From: Mycolicibacterium neoaurum ATCC 25795
GTDB lineage: Bacteria > Actinomycetota > Actinomycetes > Mycobacteriales > Mycobacteriaceae
NCBI RefSeq assembly: GCF_000691525.1
Contig: NZ_JMDW01000005.1
Span: 186,001-250,000, forward strand
Length of the DNA stretch: 64,000 nt
Direction: 5' to 3'
Every line of letters starts with the position of its first letter. The first letter of the stretch is position 1. The notes beneath the pieces were generated by a model. The model made no database searches. It saw nothing but the letters and a program-made list of their open reading frames with translations, and was not told where the DNA came from. Made by a program: the position numbers and the translations under genes. Below, in pieces: positions 49,165 to 57,984 of this stretch.

Positions 49165-50370
49165 GTGCACCGCTCCCCCGTCGCGCCACCCACCGTGTCC
49201 GTGGACGGCATCTGTGTCGAAGATTTCGCCGGCGTGCGAGCAGCGTTCGAACGTAATTTCACCGAACGCGGTGACATCGGCGCCGCGGTCGCGGTCTGGG
49301 TCGACGGCGATCTGGTGGTCAACCTCTGGGGTGGCAGCGCGGACGCGGCGGGGGTGCGACCCTGGCGGGCCGACACGTTGGCGAGCATCTACTCCGGGTC
49401 CAAGGGTCTGACGAGTACCTGTATCCACCTGCTGGCCGACCGCGGCGAGCTCGACCTGGACGCGCCGGTTGCCCGGTACTGGCCGGAGTTCGGCCAGGCC
49501 GGCAAGGAGAACATCACCGTCGCGATGGTGCTGGCCCACCGGTCCGGGGTGATCGGGCCGCGGCATCGGCTGCGCCCGGAACAGACGCTCGACTGGGACG
49601 GCGTGTGCACGCGGATCGCCGGGTCGCCACCGTGGTGGGAACCGGGTACCGCGCAGGGCTATCACATGGTGACGTTCGGGTTCATCCTCGGCGAGCTGGT
49701 GCGCCGGATCACCGGACGCACCCTGGGCAGGTATCTGCGCACCGAGATCGCCGAGCCGCTCGGTATCGACGTGCACGTCGGGCTGCCCGCCGCCGAGCAC
49801 CACCGATGCGCGGAGATGATCAACAAGCCCCACATCCGCGACGTGCTGGCCGGCGGTGGCGCGCCGGGACAGCCGGCCCGTCTGGACGAACATCCGATGG
49901 CCGGGCTGGCGGTGGCCATGGGATTCGTGCCCGACGACGAGCTGGGTTCGACCGATATCGACAGCTGGCGCGCCGCCGAGTTCCCGGGAACCAACAGCCA
50001 CGTCAGCGCGCACGGTCTCGCGACGTTCTACAACGCACTGGCGCAGGAGAAGCTGCTCAGCCGCGAACTGATGGAGCGAGTTCGGGTGTCCCAGGGCGGA
50101 TTCGACACCGATGTCGTCCTCGGTGCACGGGTCGCCGACCACGGCTGGGGTCTGGGTTACATGCTCAACCAGCGAGGCGTGGCGGGGCCGAACCCGGCGA
50201 TCTTCGGCCACGGCGGTTCGGGTGGGTCGTTCGCCTTCGTCGACCTGGAACACCGCATCGGCTACTCGTATGTGATGAACCATTTCGACGCCACGAAATG
50301 CAATGCCGACCCGCGCACCCTGGCGCTGTCCGACGAGGTCTATTCCGCGCTCGGCGTGAAAACGGCCTGA
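49165..50370 (+). CDS. Serine hydrolase of the beta-lactamase/EstB family
   Basis: A 401-residue penicillin-binding-protein-like hydrolase (class C beta-lactamase fold), probably an esterase. The catalytic SxxK is Ser77-Lys80 in IYSGSKGL. The Tyr is probably in GTAQGYHMV, and GHGGSGGSF is the third-strand motif. There is no signal peptide, so it is cytosolic. GTG 49165 has GGAGG seven bases upstream; upstream in-frame sequence is low complexity. Monocistronic. Confidence 0.88.
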   Translation: MHRSPVAPPTVSVDGICVEDFAGVRAAFERNFTERGDIGAAVAVWVDGDLVVNLWGGSADAAGVRPWRADTLASIYSGSKGLTSTCIHLLADRGELDLDAPVARYWPEFGQAGKENITVAMVLAHRSGVIGPRHRLRPEQTLDWDGVCTRIAGSPPWWEPGTAQGYHMVTFGFILGELVRRITGRTLGRYLRTEIAEPLGIDVHVGLPAAEHHRCAEMINKPHIRDVLAGGGAPGQPARLDEHPMAGLAVAMGFVPDDELGSTDIDSWRAAEFPGTNSHVSAHGLATFYNALAQEKLLSRELMERVRVSQGGFDTDVVLGARVADHGWGLGYMLNQRGVAGPNPAIFGHGGSGGSFAFVDLEHRIGYSYVMNHFDATKCNADPRTLALSDEVYSALGVKTA

Positions 50371-50462
50371 CCGAGCCGGACTTCGCCGCGGGCTTCGCTG
50401 TGGTCGGGCTTCGCTGTGATCGAGCACAGGAAGCGCCTGCGGGCTGTCGGTACGCTGGGAAC

Positions 50463-51272
50463 ATGAACGGCGTACTCGTCATCCTCATCGTGCTCGTCAT
50501 CGCGGCGATCGCCTTCGTCGTGTTCAACTCGTCGCAGGCCAACGACCGCAAGGCCGCCGAGTCACTGGCCGATGCCAAGGCCGACGCACGCCGGGTCATC
50601 GAACGCCTCGGCGGGCAGGTGCTCAACATCACCGGCAACGACGATGCCTCCAAGCAGGCGATGGCCGATGCCTCCGAGCGGTACACCGCCGCGTCCTCGC
50701 AGATCGAGCAGGCCACCACTGCCAAGCAGGCCGAGCTGGCCAAGGAGAGCGCCATCGAGGGCCTGTACTACGTGCGCGCGGCGCGCACCGCGATGGGCAT
50801 GGATCCGGGTCCGGAGCTGGAATCCCTTGCCGGACAACGCACCGCAGGTGCCGTCACCGAGGATCGCCGCGTCGAATTCGAGGGCAGGCAGATCGAGGCT
50901 TCCCCGACACCCTCTGAGCGCACCCCGAACTACTACCCGGGCGGGCGCGTCGCGGGACGTCCGGTGCCGGCGGGCTGGTACTCCGAGCCGTGGTGGAAGC
51001 CGGCCCTGGTGGCCGGCGCCTGGGGTCTCGGTTCGGCCATGTTGTTCAGTGCCATGTTCAGCGGGATGTCCGGTGTCGGTTACGACGCCCAGGCGTTCGA
51101 GTCCGGATACGGCGACGGGTTTCAGGACGGGCTGGCCCAGGGTGAGCTCGGCGATGGCGGCGGTGTCGACCAGAGTGGCTGGGACGGTGGCGATCAGGGC
51201 GGCTGGGATTCCGGCGGCTGGGACGGCGGCGGCGATTTCGGTGGCGGCGATTTCGGCGGGTTCGACTTCTAG
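50463..51272 (+). CDS. DUF1542-like membrane-anchored protein with Gly/Asp-rich tail
   Basis: A 269-residue protein. An N-terminal membrane helix (VLVILIVLVIAAIAFVVF) is followed by an Ala/Glu-rich helical segment (about 25-110, DUF1542-like), a Pro-rich linker, and a hydrophobic stretch near WKPALVAGAWGLGSAMLFSAMFSGM. The last 40 residues are a low-complexity Gly-Gly-Asp-Trp/Phe repeat (SGWDGG, QGGWDSGG, DFGGGDFGG). The ATG follows the serine hydrolase by 92 bases. Function unknown; a scaffold or envelope role is a guess. Confidence 0.78.
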   Translation: MNGVLVILIVLVIAAIAFVVFNSSQANDRKAAESLADAKADARRVIERLGGQVLNITGNDDASKQAMADASERYTAASSQIEQATTAKQAELAKESAIEGLYYVRAARTAMGMDPGPELESLAGQRTAGAVTEDRRVEFEGRQIEASPTPSERTPNYYPGGRVAGRPVPAGWYSEPWWKPALVAGAWGLGSAMLFSAMFSGMSGVGYDAQAFESGYGDGFQDGLAQGELGDGGGVDQSGWDGGDQGGWDSGGWDGGGDFGGGDFGGFDF

Positions 51273-51452
51273 CCGCGACGCGAGATCGTTAGGGTGCCCG
51301 TATGAGTCCGAAGACGCATGAGGTGGGGCTGCCGGTCCCACCGCCAGCCCCGTAACTCCAGCATTTTGTCGGCACGCGTGTTCACTGCGCGCGTGCGGGT
51401 GCCGGCCGTGGTGACGAGATGAATCCCCGTACCTCTCACCGTGGAAGCGTCG

Positions 51453-52628
51453 ATGTCTCGTACCCTCTATCTGCTTGCCCTGGCCGTATTCGCCATGGGC
51501 ACTTCGGAATTCATGCTCGCGGGCCTGGTGCCCGATATCGCCGCCGATCTCGGCGTCCCGGTCGGCGCAGCCGGTCTGCTGACCTCCGTGTTCGCCGCCG
51601 GGATGGTGATCGGCGCACCGGTGATGGCGGCCTGCGCCCGCCGGCTCCCACTCCGCACGAGCCTGACCACCTTTCTGCTGGTCTTCGCGGCAGCACATGT
51701 GGTCGCGGCATCGACAACCAGCTTCGCGCTACTGCTGGGTACCCGGGTGCTCGCCGCCCTGGCCAATGCCGGGTTCCTCGCGGTGGCACTGCGGGCGGCC
51801 ACCGCCTCGGTCGCGGCCGACCGCCGGGGGCGCGCGCTGGCAGTCCTGCTTGCCGGTACGACGTTGGCGATGGTGCTCGGCGTGCCCGCAGGGGCACTGC
51901 TCGGAATGCTTCTCGGTTGGCGGGCCACATTCTGGGCGGTGGCACTGTTGTGTGTACCGGCGCTCATCGGCATCGTCGCCGGGATCCGCAGTGGCCCACC
52001 ACCCGAGCCCGAACGGGTCTCGCTGCGCGCGGAGTTGGCCCAACTCCGCTCCCCCGCGTTGGCTGTGGTGATGGTGCTGGCCGCCGCCGTCAACGGCGCG
52101 ACCTTCGCGGCGTTCACGTTCCTGGCGCCCGTGGTGACCGACACGGCCGGGCTGGACCGCTCGTGGATCACCGTGCCGCTCATGCTTTTCGGGATCGGTT
52201 CATACCTGGGGGTGCGGCTGGCCGGCCGGTTGTCCGATGACCGGCCCGGCACCGTGATGTTCACCGGCGGACCGCTCTTGGTTCTGGGCTGGGTCGCGCT
52301 CGGGACCTGGGCCGGACATCCGTGGGCGCTGCTCGTCCTGGTGTTCGGCCAGGGTGTGCTGTCCTTCGCGGTGGGCGCCACGCTGATCACCCGCGTGCTC
52401 TACGCCGCGTCCGGAGCTCCGACGATGGCGGGTTCGTACGCGACGGCCGCGCTCAACCTCGGCGCGGTGTGCGGGCCCGCTGTTGCCGGGCTGACGTTGA
52501 CCGGCCCCGCCGGCCCCCTCGGGCCGGTGTGGACGGCCGCCGCGCTGTCCACGGTCGGGGTCGTGTGTGCACTGTTCGCACCGCACCTGGTGGCCGGATT
52601 CAGAGGCGGCTCTCCAACCTCGCGGTGA
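51453..52628 (+). CDS. Cmx/CmrA-type chloramphenicol-efflux MFS transporter
   Basis: A 391-residue major facilitator with 12 membrane helices. The N-terminus LYLLALAVFAMGTSEFMLAGLVPDIAADLGVP is characteristic of the Cmx/CmlR drug:H+ antiporters. ATG 51453 aligns with that family; a GTG 12 bases upstream is possible. Chloramphenicol efflux is inferred from family and not proven for this copy. It overlaps the convergent antiporter gene by 29 bases at the 3' end. Confidence 0.87.
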   Translation: MSRTLYLLALAVFAMGTSEFMLAGLVPDIAADLGVPVGAAGLLTSVFAAGMVIGAPVMAACARRLPLRTSLTTFLLVFAAAHVVAASTTSFALLLGTRVLAALANAGFLAVALRAATASVAADRRGRALAVLLAGTTLAMVLGVPAGALLGMLLGWRATFWAVALLCVPALIGIVAGIRSGPPPEPERVSLRAELAQLRSPALAVVMVLAAAVNGATFAAFTFLAPVVTDTAGLDRSWITVPLMLFGIGSYLGVRLAGRLSDDRPGTVMFTGGPLLVLGWVALGTWAGHPWALLVLVFGQGVLSFAVGATLITRVLYAASGAPTMAGSYATAALNLGAVCGPAVAGLTLTGPAGPLGPVWTAAALSTVGVVCALFAPHLVAGFRGGSPTSR

Positions 52629-54276
52629 CACTGGCCTCCTGCAGATCGAGGCGTTCGAGCATGGCGCGCACGGCCTCGTCCTCGATACGGCCATCTTCCA
52701 GCTCGGCGATCAGCGCGGCCCGCTGGGCACCGAGCACCGCCCGGTAGACCGTCGAGAACACCTCGGCCCGTTTGGTGGGCGCACCCGGATCGGGCATCTC
52801 GTCGGCGTCCTGCGCGTGCCGGGCGATGACGGCGCGGATCTCGGCGACCAGTTCCTGGTTGATCCCCGCCGGCGGGTGGGCGTGAAAATCGGCCAGCACA
52901 TCGTCGGCGGCCTGCTGGACCACCTGCTCGGCCTTGATCTCCTCGGCCCGGTCGGCGGCGTGGTCGTCGTTGAATCGCGACAGGTGCAGCCGGCGGATCA
53001 GCCATGGCAGCGTCGACCCTTGGATCAGCAGCGTCCCGACGCTGACCACGAACGCGATGGCCTGGATGGTGGCGCGCTCGGGAAACGGCTCGCCGTCGAT
53101 CGTGGTGGCCGGGATGGCGGCGGCGGCGGCCAAGGTGACCACCCCGCGCATCCCGGTCCAGGAGACCACCACGTTCTCCTGCCAGCTCAGCGAGCGGCGG
53201 TCGATACGGGAGCGCCATTTGGCCAACGGCCGGCCCCGCGTCGCGCCGCGGCCGGTATCGGGCGCCGGAACGCTCCATTTCGCCTCGACGTGGCGGGCGA
53301 GCTTGCTGCGGCCGAACATCAGGAACACCGACACCGGCCGGATCACCAGGACAAGCACCAGCACGATCGCCGAGGCGACCGCGACCTGTGTCAGCGATTC
53401 GTGGGCCTCCTGCAGATCCTCCAGCACGAACCGCAGGTGCAGGCCGATATAGGCGAAGACGAAGGCCTCCAGCAGGACGTCGACGGAGTTCCACACATAA
53501 CGTTCCTGCAGTCTGGTCTGGTAGCCGGCCGACAGGGTCCCGCTGCCGACGACGAACCCGGCCACCACGACCGCCAGAACCCCGGAGGCGTGCAGTTCCT
53601 CGGCCACGATGAACGCGGCGAACGGGACCACCAGCCCCTGCACCGTCTCCAATCCGGGGTTGGCTAGCCGTCGGCGGATCCACAGGGTGATCCACCCGAG
53701 CAGCGCACCGACGACGGGGCCCACCACGGCGCTGTAGCTGAACAGCAACACGGGATTGTCGATGAAGGTGCGGGTACCGGCCACCTGTGCCACCGCGATG
53801 CTGAACAACGTCAGCGCGGCGGCATCGTTGATCAGGCTCTCCCCGGTCAGGATCGCCATCACCTTCTTCGGAAGCCCGAGCTTGCGGCCCACGGCGACGG
53901 CGGTCACCGCGTCCGGCGGGGCGACGATCGCTCCCAGCACCAGTGCGGTCGCGAAGGTCAACGGCACCAGCACCAGCCACGCCGACACCGCCGCCACGGT
54001 GAACGCGCTGATCACCACCAGGCCCACCCCGAGGCCGAGGATCGGCCGGATGTTGCGCAGGAACGTCGGGAAGGAGAAGTTCAGTGCCGCCGAATACAGC
54101 AGGGGTGGCAGCACCACCGTGAGCAGGATGTGCGAGTCCAGCTCGGGCGGTTCGAAATCCGGCGCGAACGACACGGCAATGCCGACCATCACGATGATCA
54201 GGGCGGGTTCCAGTCCGCGCCGATGCGCGATGGCGGTCACGACGATGGCCCCGACGACCACGAGAATCAACTCCAC
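52600..54276 (-). CDS. CPA1-family Na+(K+)/H+ antiporter
   Basis: A 558-residue cation/proton antiporter with about 12 membrane helices. The ion-binding motif is GAIVAPPDAVTA, with the ND-type motif GESLINDAAAL. A hydrophilic cytoplasmic tail of about 110 residues follows (AEEIKAEQVVQQAADDVLADF...). GTG 54276 (VELILVVVGAIVV) with GGAGA upstream is the start; a longer frame overlaps nei. It exports Na+ or K+ in exchange for protons. Its 3' end overlaps the MFS gene by 29 bases. Confidence 0.9.
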   Translation of the reverse strand: MELILVVVGAIVVTAIAHRRGLEPALIIVMVGIAVSFAPDFEPPELDSHILLTVVLPPLLYSAALNFSFPTFLRNIRPILGLGVGLVVISAFTVAAVSAWLVLVPLTFATALVLGAIVAPPDAVTAVAVGRKLGLPKKVMAILTGESLINDAAALTLFSIAVAQVAGTRTFIDNPVLLFSYSAVVGPVVGALLGWITLWIRRRLANPGLETVQGLVVPFAAFIVAEELHASGVLAVVVAGFVVGSGTLSAGYQTRLQERYVWNSVDVLLEAFVFAYIGLHLRFVLEDLQEAHESLTQVAVASAIVLVLVLVIRPVSVFLMFGRSKLARHVEAKWSVPAPDTGRGATRGRPLAKWRSRIDRRSLSWQENVVVSWTGMRGVVTLAAAAAIPATTIDGEPFPERATIQAIAFVVSVGTLLIQGSTLPWLIRRLHLSRFNDDHAADRAEEIKAEQVVQQAADDVLADFHAHPPAGINQELVAEIRAVIARHAQDADEMPDPGAPTKRAEVFSTVYRAVLGAQRAALIAELEDGRIEDEAVRAMLERLDLQEASVTARLESRL

Positions 54277-54319
54277 CGCAACGATTCTCCCTGCCCGCCG
54301 ACGGGTCTGCCCGGCAGGC

Positions 54320-55126
54320 TCAGCTCTGGCAGGTGGGGCACCAGAACACGTTGCGCGCCTCCAGTTCGGCGGTGCGCACCGGTGTCCCACACACCCGACA
54401 CGCCTCGCCCGCGCGGCGATAGACGTAGGTGCGGGGCCTGCCCTCGCGATAGGAGGGCGCGCCGCGATCGTGTTCGGGACGGACGACGACGATCTTGCCG
54501 CGACGCACCCCGATCTTCATCAGCGCGACGAGGTCGGTCCACATGTCCTCGAACTCGTCGTCGCCGATATGGGTGCCCGGCCTGTACGGGTCGATCTGGT
54601 GGCGGAACAACAACTCGCTGCGGTAGACATTGCCGACCCCGGCCATCACCTTCTGATCCATCAGCAGCCCGCCGATGGTGCGGCGCGACTTGGTGATTCG
54701 CTGCCATGCCAACTCGGGATCGGCATCCGAACGCAGCGGGTCGGGGCCTAGCCGGGCGAGCACATCGTCGACTGCACCGTCGTCGATCACCTCACACGCC
54801 GTCGGTCCACGCAGATCGGTGTAGTGGTCGGCGCCGACCATCCGCATCCGCACCGCACCCACCGGCGCGGGCACTGCGCCGTCCTCGCCGAGCGGCGCCT
54901 CGGTGAAGCTGCCGTACAGGCCCAGGTGCACATGCACCACCGCACCGCCGTCGTAATGGTGGAAAAGATGCTTGCCCCAGGCATCGGCGGTGCGCAGCAC
55001 CCGGCCGGAGACGGCGGCCGCGCCCTCGGTGAAGCGCCCCTGCGGGCTGGAGACCACGACCGGGACCCGGCCGAACCGCTTCTGGTGCAGCCGGGCCAGC
55101 CGGTGCAGCGTGTGGCCCTCCGGCAT
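54320..55126 (-). CDS. nei: Formamidopyrimidine/endonuclease VIII-type DNA glycosylase
   Basis: A bifunctional DNA glycosylase/AP lyase removing oxidised bases; 268 residues. The catalytic Pro2-Glu3 is intact (MPEGHTLHRL). The H2TH motif region KVMAGVGNVYRSELLF and a C-terminal four-Cys zinc finger (CRVCG...CPTC) are complete. It corresponds to Rv2464c in M. tuberculosis. It lies 14 bases downstream of rpiB and 43 bases upstream of the antiporter. Confidence 0.93.
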   Translation of the reverse strand: MPEGHTLHRLARLHQKRFGRVPVVVSSPQGRFTEGAAAVSGRVLRTADAWGKHLFHHYDGGAVVHVHLGLYGSFTEAPLGEDGAVPAPVGAVRMRMVGADHYTDLRGPTACEVIDDGAVDDVLARLGPDPLRSDADPELAWQRITKSRRTIGGLLMDQKVMAGVGNVYRSELLFRHQIDPYRPGTHIGDDEFEDMWTDLVALMKIGVRRGKIVVVRPEHDRGAPSYREGRPRTYVYRRAGEACRVCGTPVRTAELEARNVFWCPTCQS

Positions 55127-55140
55127 CGGTCAGACCGCGA

Positions 55141-55620
55141 TCAGGCCGGCGCCCCGGGCACCGGCGGTGCGACGTGGTCGACCTCATAGGCGGCCAGGAT
55201 GTCGATACGACGCTGGTGGCGTTCGGCCTCCGACCACGGCGTGGCAAGGAAGGCGTCGACGATCGCGAGCGCCTCCTCCTCGCTGTGCATGCGGCCGCCG
55301 AGACCGATCAGCTGGGCGTTGTTGTGCTCGCGGGCCAGTTTCGCGGTCTCCACGCTCCACGCCAGCGCACAGCGGGCACCGGGCACCTTGTTCGCGGCGA
55401 TCTGCTCGCCGTTGCCCGATCCGCCGAGCACGATGCCCAGGCTGTCCGGGTCGGCGACGGTCTTGACCGCGGCGTCGATGCAGAACGCCGGGTAATCGTC
55501 ATCGGCGTCATAGCTGTAGGCGCCGCAGTCGATCGGCTCGTGGCCGCTCTTCCTGAGGTGCTCGATGATGGTCTTCTTGAACTCGAACCCGGCATGGTCG
55601 GCACCGATATAGACGCGCAT
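55141..55620 (-). CDS. rpiB: Ribose-5-phosphate isomerase B
   Basis: Interconverts ribose-5-P and ribulose-5-P in the pentose phosphate pathway; 159 residues. The N-terminal VYIGADHAGFEFK and GGSGNGEQIAANKV are diagnostic. Like M. tuberculosis RpiB, the catalytic base is Glu72 rather than the Cys of E. coli. ATG 55620 is clear. It is 13 bases after the TetR stop and 14 before nei. Confidence 0.96.
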   Translation of the reverse strand: MRVYIGADHAGFEFKKTIIEHLRKSGHEPIDCGAYSYDADDDYPAFCIDAAVKTVADPDSLGIVLGGSGNGEQIAANKVPGARCALAWSVETAKLAREHNNAQLIGLGGRMHSEEEALAIVDAFLATPWSEAERHQRRIDILAAYEVDHVAPPVPGAPA

Positions 55621-55633
55621 GGCGGTAACCCTA

Positions 55634-56203
55634 CTAATCGGGCCCCACGTCCCCGCTGCCCACCTGGTGCGCGGACAGCCCGTCGAGCAGCACGCCCAGC
55701 AGGCGGGGCGTGCGTTCGGCCCACTCGTCGGCCTCGACGTGGGCGAGGAACCAGGACAGCAGGATGACGTCGCGGGCGTCGACATCGGCGCGCAGAACGC
55801 CGGCGTCCCGCCCGGCCGCGAGCAGGGCGCCGAGGGCGTCGCCGAGTTTGCCCGGTGTGCGCGAGGCGATGTCCCGCCAGACCGACGCCTCGACCGCGGC
55901 CATCACGCCGAACTTCACCCTGGCGTACTCGGCGAGGTGCCCGAACCATTGCCGCAGCGCCACCACCGGCGGCTGCGCTTCGACCAATGCGTATGCCAGC
56001 GCGACCAATTCGTCGATCTCGTCGTCGTAGAGCGCGCGCATCAGATCATCTCGGGTGGCGAAATGCCGGTACAGCGTGGCCTGGCCGACACCGGCGGCCC
56101 GCGCGACGGCACTGAGCTTCAGTTCCCCGGGTTCGGTGACCAGCCGCCGCGCGGCGTCGATGATGGCCGACCTGCTGCGCGCGGCATCGGTGCGCTCGGC
56201 CAT
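55634..56203 (-). CDS. TetR-family regulator
   Basis: A 189-residue TetR protein with a helix-turn-helix (SAVARAAGVGQATLYRHFATRDDL, about 32-55) and a ligand domain. ATG 56203 has GAGGAG five bases upstream; a longer frame runs over the operators. Two near-identical palindromes lie between it and the divergent SDR gene, so it almost certainly represses both. Confidence 0.9.
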   Translation of the reverse strand: MAERTDAARSRSAIIDAARRLVTEPGELKLSAVARAAGVGQATLYRHFATRDDLMRALYDDEIDELVALAYALVEAQPPVVALRQWFGHLAEYARVKFGVMAAVEASVWRDIASRTPGKLGDALGALLAAGRDAGVLRADVDARDVILLSWFLAHVEADEWAERTPRLLGVLLDGLSAHQVGSGDVGPD

Positions 56204-56225
56204 ATCCACTCCTCGCCTTGAAAAC

Positions 56226-56238
56226 GGACAACTTGTCC
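56226..56238. promoter_or_regulatory. TetR operator, first copy
   Basis: GGACAA-C-TTGTCC, a perfect 6-bp dyad, 23 bases from the TetR start. Confidence 0.75.
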
Positions 56239-56251
56239 ACTTATATGGAAA

Positions 56252-56266
56252 CGGACAAGTTGTCCG
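56252..56266. promoter_or_regulatory. TetR operator, second copy
   Basis: CGGACAA-G-TTGTCCG, a perfect 7-bp dyad, 27 bases centre to centre from the first. It lies 22 bases before the SDR start. Confidence 0.75.
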
Positions 56267-56287
56267 CATTACTCTGGAGGTTAGGCC

Positions 56288-57028
56288 ATGAATTCACTCG
56301 CCGACAAGGTCGTGGCGATCACCGGTGCCAGCAGCGGTATCGGCGCCGCCACCGCACGGCGGCTCGCCGGCCGCGGTTGCGCCGTCGTCCTCGGCGCGCG
56401 CCGCACCGAACGGCTCGACGAACTGGCCGCCGAGCTGCGGGCCGCGGGCGGCCGGGCCGCAACCGTCCCCGTCGATGTCACCCGAGCCGATGATCTGCAG
56501 CACCTGGTGGACTCGGCGGTGTCCGAGTTCGGCCGTCTCGACGTCCTGGTCGGCAACGCCGGGATCGGCCCGATCTCACCGGTGAGGGCACGACGTCGCG
56601 GCGACTGGGACGCCATGATCGATGTGAACCTGCGCGGTGTGCTGCACGGTATCGACGCCGCCCTGCCGGTGTTCGAGGAGCAGGGCCGCGGCCACTTCGT
56701 CACCATCGTCTCGACCGCGGGCCTCAAGATCGCACCGACCATGGCGGTGTATGCCGCCACCAAGAACGCTGTCCGCACCCTGCTGGAGGGATTGCGTCAG
56801 GAATCCACCGACGGGACGCTGAAGACCACGGCCATCTCACCGGGGTATGTGCGCACCGAGTTCGGCGACTCCATCACCGACCCGGCCATCCGCGCCGAGA
56901 TCGACACCGGCATGCAGGCTTTCGCCCTCGATCCCGACGCGATCGCCAGAACGGTCGAGTTCGCGATCGACCAGCCCTGGGAAGTCGAGATCGGCGAATT
57001 GGTGATCCGTCCGACCGTCCAGGGTTAG
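56288..57028 (+). CDS. Short-chain dehydrogenase/reductase under TetR control
   Basis: A 246-residue classical SDR: cofactor motif TGASSGIG (12-19), NAG (90-92) and catalytic Ser142-Tyr155-Lys159. It uses NAD(P)(H); the substrate is unknown. CTGGAGG precedes the ATG. It is divergent from the TetR gene with two shared operators and converges, with a four-base overlap of stops, on the 2OG-oxygenase-like gene. Confidence 0.93.
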   Translation: MNSLADKVVAITGASSGIGAATARRLAGRGCAVVLGARRTERLDELAAELRAAGGRAATVPVDVTRADDLQHLVDSAVSEFGRLDVLVGNAGIGPISPVRARRRGDWDAMIDVNLRGVLHGIDAALPVFEEQGRGHFVTIVSTAGLKIAPTMAVYAATKNAVRTLLEGLRQESTDGTLKTTAISPGYVRTEFGDSITDPAIRAEIDTGMQAFALDPDAIARTVEFAIDQPWEVEIGELVIRPTVQG

Positions 57029-57984
57029 CCGACGGTGATGGCGTCCAGTCGCTCCTTGATGAAATCGGCCGAGGTCACCGGGTCCAGGCCGGCGACCCGT
57101 CCGATGGGCGGCTCCAGCGGAGTGACCAGCGCATCGTGGTTGGCCTCGTAGAAGTAGATCAGCGACACCAGGTCCTCTTCGGGAGCGTGGGGTTGTGGCG
57201 GCAGCACCCGATGCCGGCCCGAGGGCCAACGCCGCCCGCTCCAGTACTCCAGCAGGTCCCCGATGTTGACGGTGAGCGCGCCGGGCTCCCACGGCGCATC
57301 CTCCCAGCCGGCCTCCTCCGAATACACCTGCAGGCCACCGGCACCGGGCTCGCGGTCGAGCACGGTGACCGTGCCGAAATCGGTGTGCGGGCCGATTCGG
57401 AACTGGCCCGGTTCGGGCTCGCCGACCACGCTGACCGGCGGGTAGTGGTTGATGTTCATCGTCCACGTCGGCGTGCTGGCCAACGCCGCGAACGGGTTCT
57501 CGGACAGTCCGAGGGCGGCGGCGAACAACCCGAGCAGGTCATCGGAGAGCGTGCGCATCGCGGTGGTGTACTCGTCCACAAGGCCCTGCAGGTGCGCCAC
57601 CTCGGCAGGCCAGACGTTGGGCGCAAACCAGATTCGATCGATCTCCGGGTCCCCGGTCGCGGTCTCCGCACCCAGGCTGAAGCTCTCCTTGAGGTCCGGC
57701 GGCGTCTCGGTGCCCTCGGCGTAGGCGTTGGCCTCCGCGCCCGGCCCGATCCACCCGTGGCCGCCGACGGGCACCGAATAGCGCTGCTTCACCTCGGTGG
57801 GCAGGGCGAAGAACTCGCGGCTGGCGGCACGCACCCGCGCGGCCAGGTCAGGATCGACACCGTGGCCGGTGACGATGATGAAACCCGCCCGCTGCAGGCC
57901 CTCGTCCACCTCGGCGGCGAGCGCCCGCGCTTCCGCACCGCCGGCGTACCAGCGGGAAAGGTCAACGGTAGCAATGGCACTCAT
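57025..57984 (-). CDS. 2OG-Fe(II)/isopenicillin-N-synthase-like oxygenase
   Basis: A 319-residue non-haem iron oxygenase. The iron triad is present: His200 and Asp202 (PHTDFG) and His258 (GRHRVL). The usual 2-oxoglutarate-binding R-x-S is replaced by Leu272-Val-Ser274 (DLVSLIYF), so co-substrate binding may differ. Its ATG overlaps the deaminase stop by four bases, making the third gene of the permease-deaminase-oxygenase operon. A nucleobase such as thymine or a relative is a reasonable guess for the substrate. Confidence 0.88.
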   Translation of the reverse strand: MSAIATVDLSRWYAGGAEARALAAEVDEGLQRAGFIIVTGHGVDPDLAARVRAASREFFALPTEVKQRYSVPVGGHGWIGPGAEANAYAEGTETPPDLKESFSLGAETATGDPEIDRIWFAPNVWPAEVAHLQGLVDEYTTAMRTLSDDLLGLFAAALGLSENPFAALASTPTWTMNINHYPPVSVVGEPEPGQFRIGPHTDFGTVTVLDREPGAGGLQVYSEEAGWEDAPWEPGALTVNIGDLLEYWSGRRWPSGRHRVLPPQPHAPEEDLVSLIYFYEANHDALVTPLEPPIGRVAGLDPVTSADFIKERLDAITVG

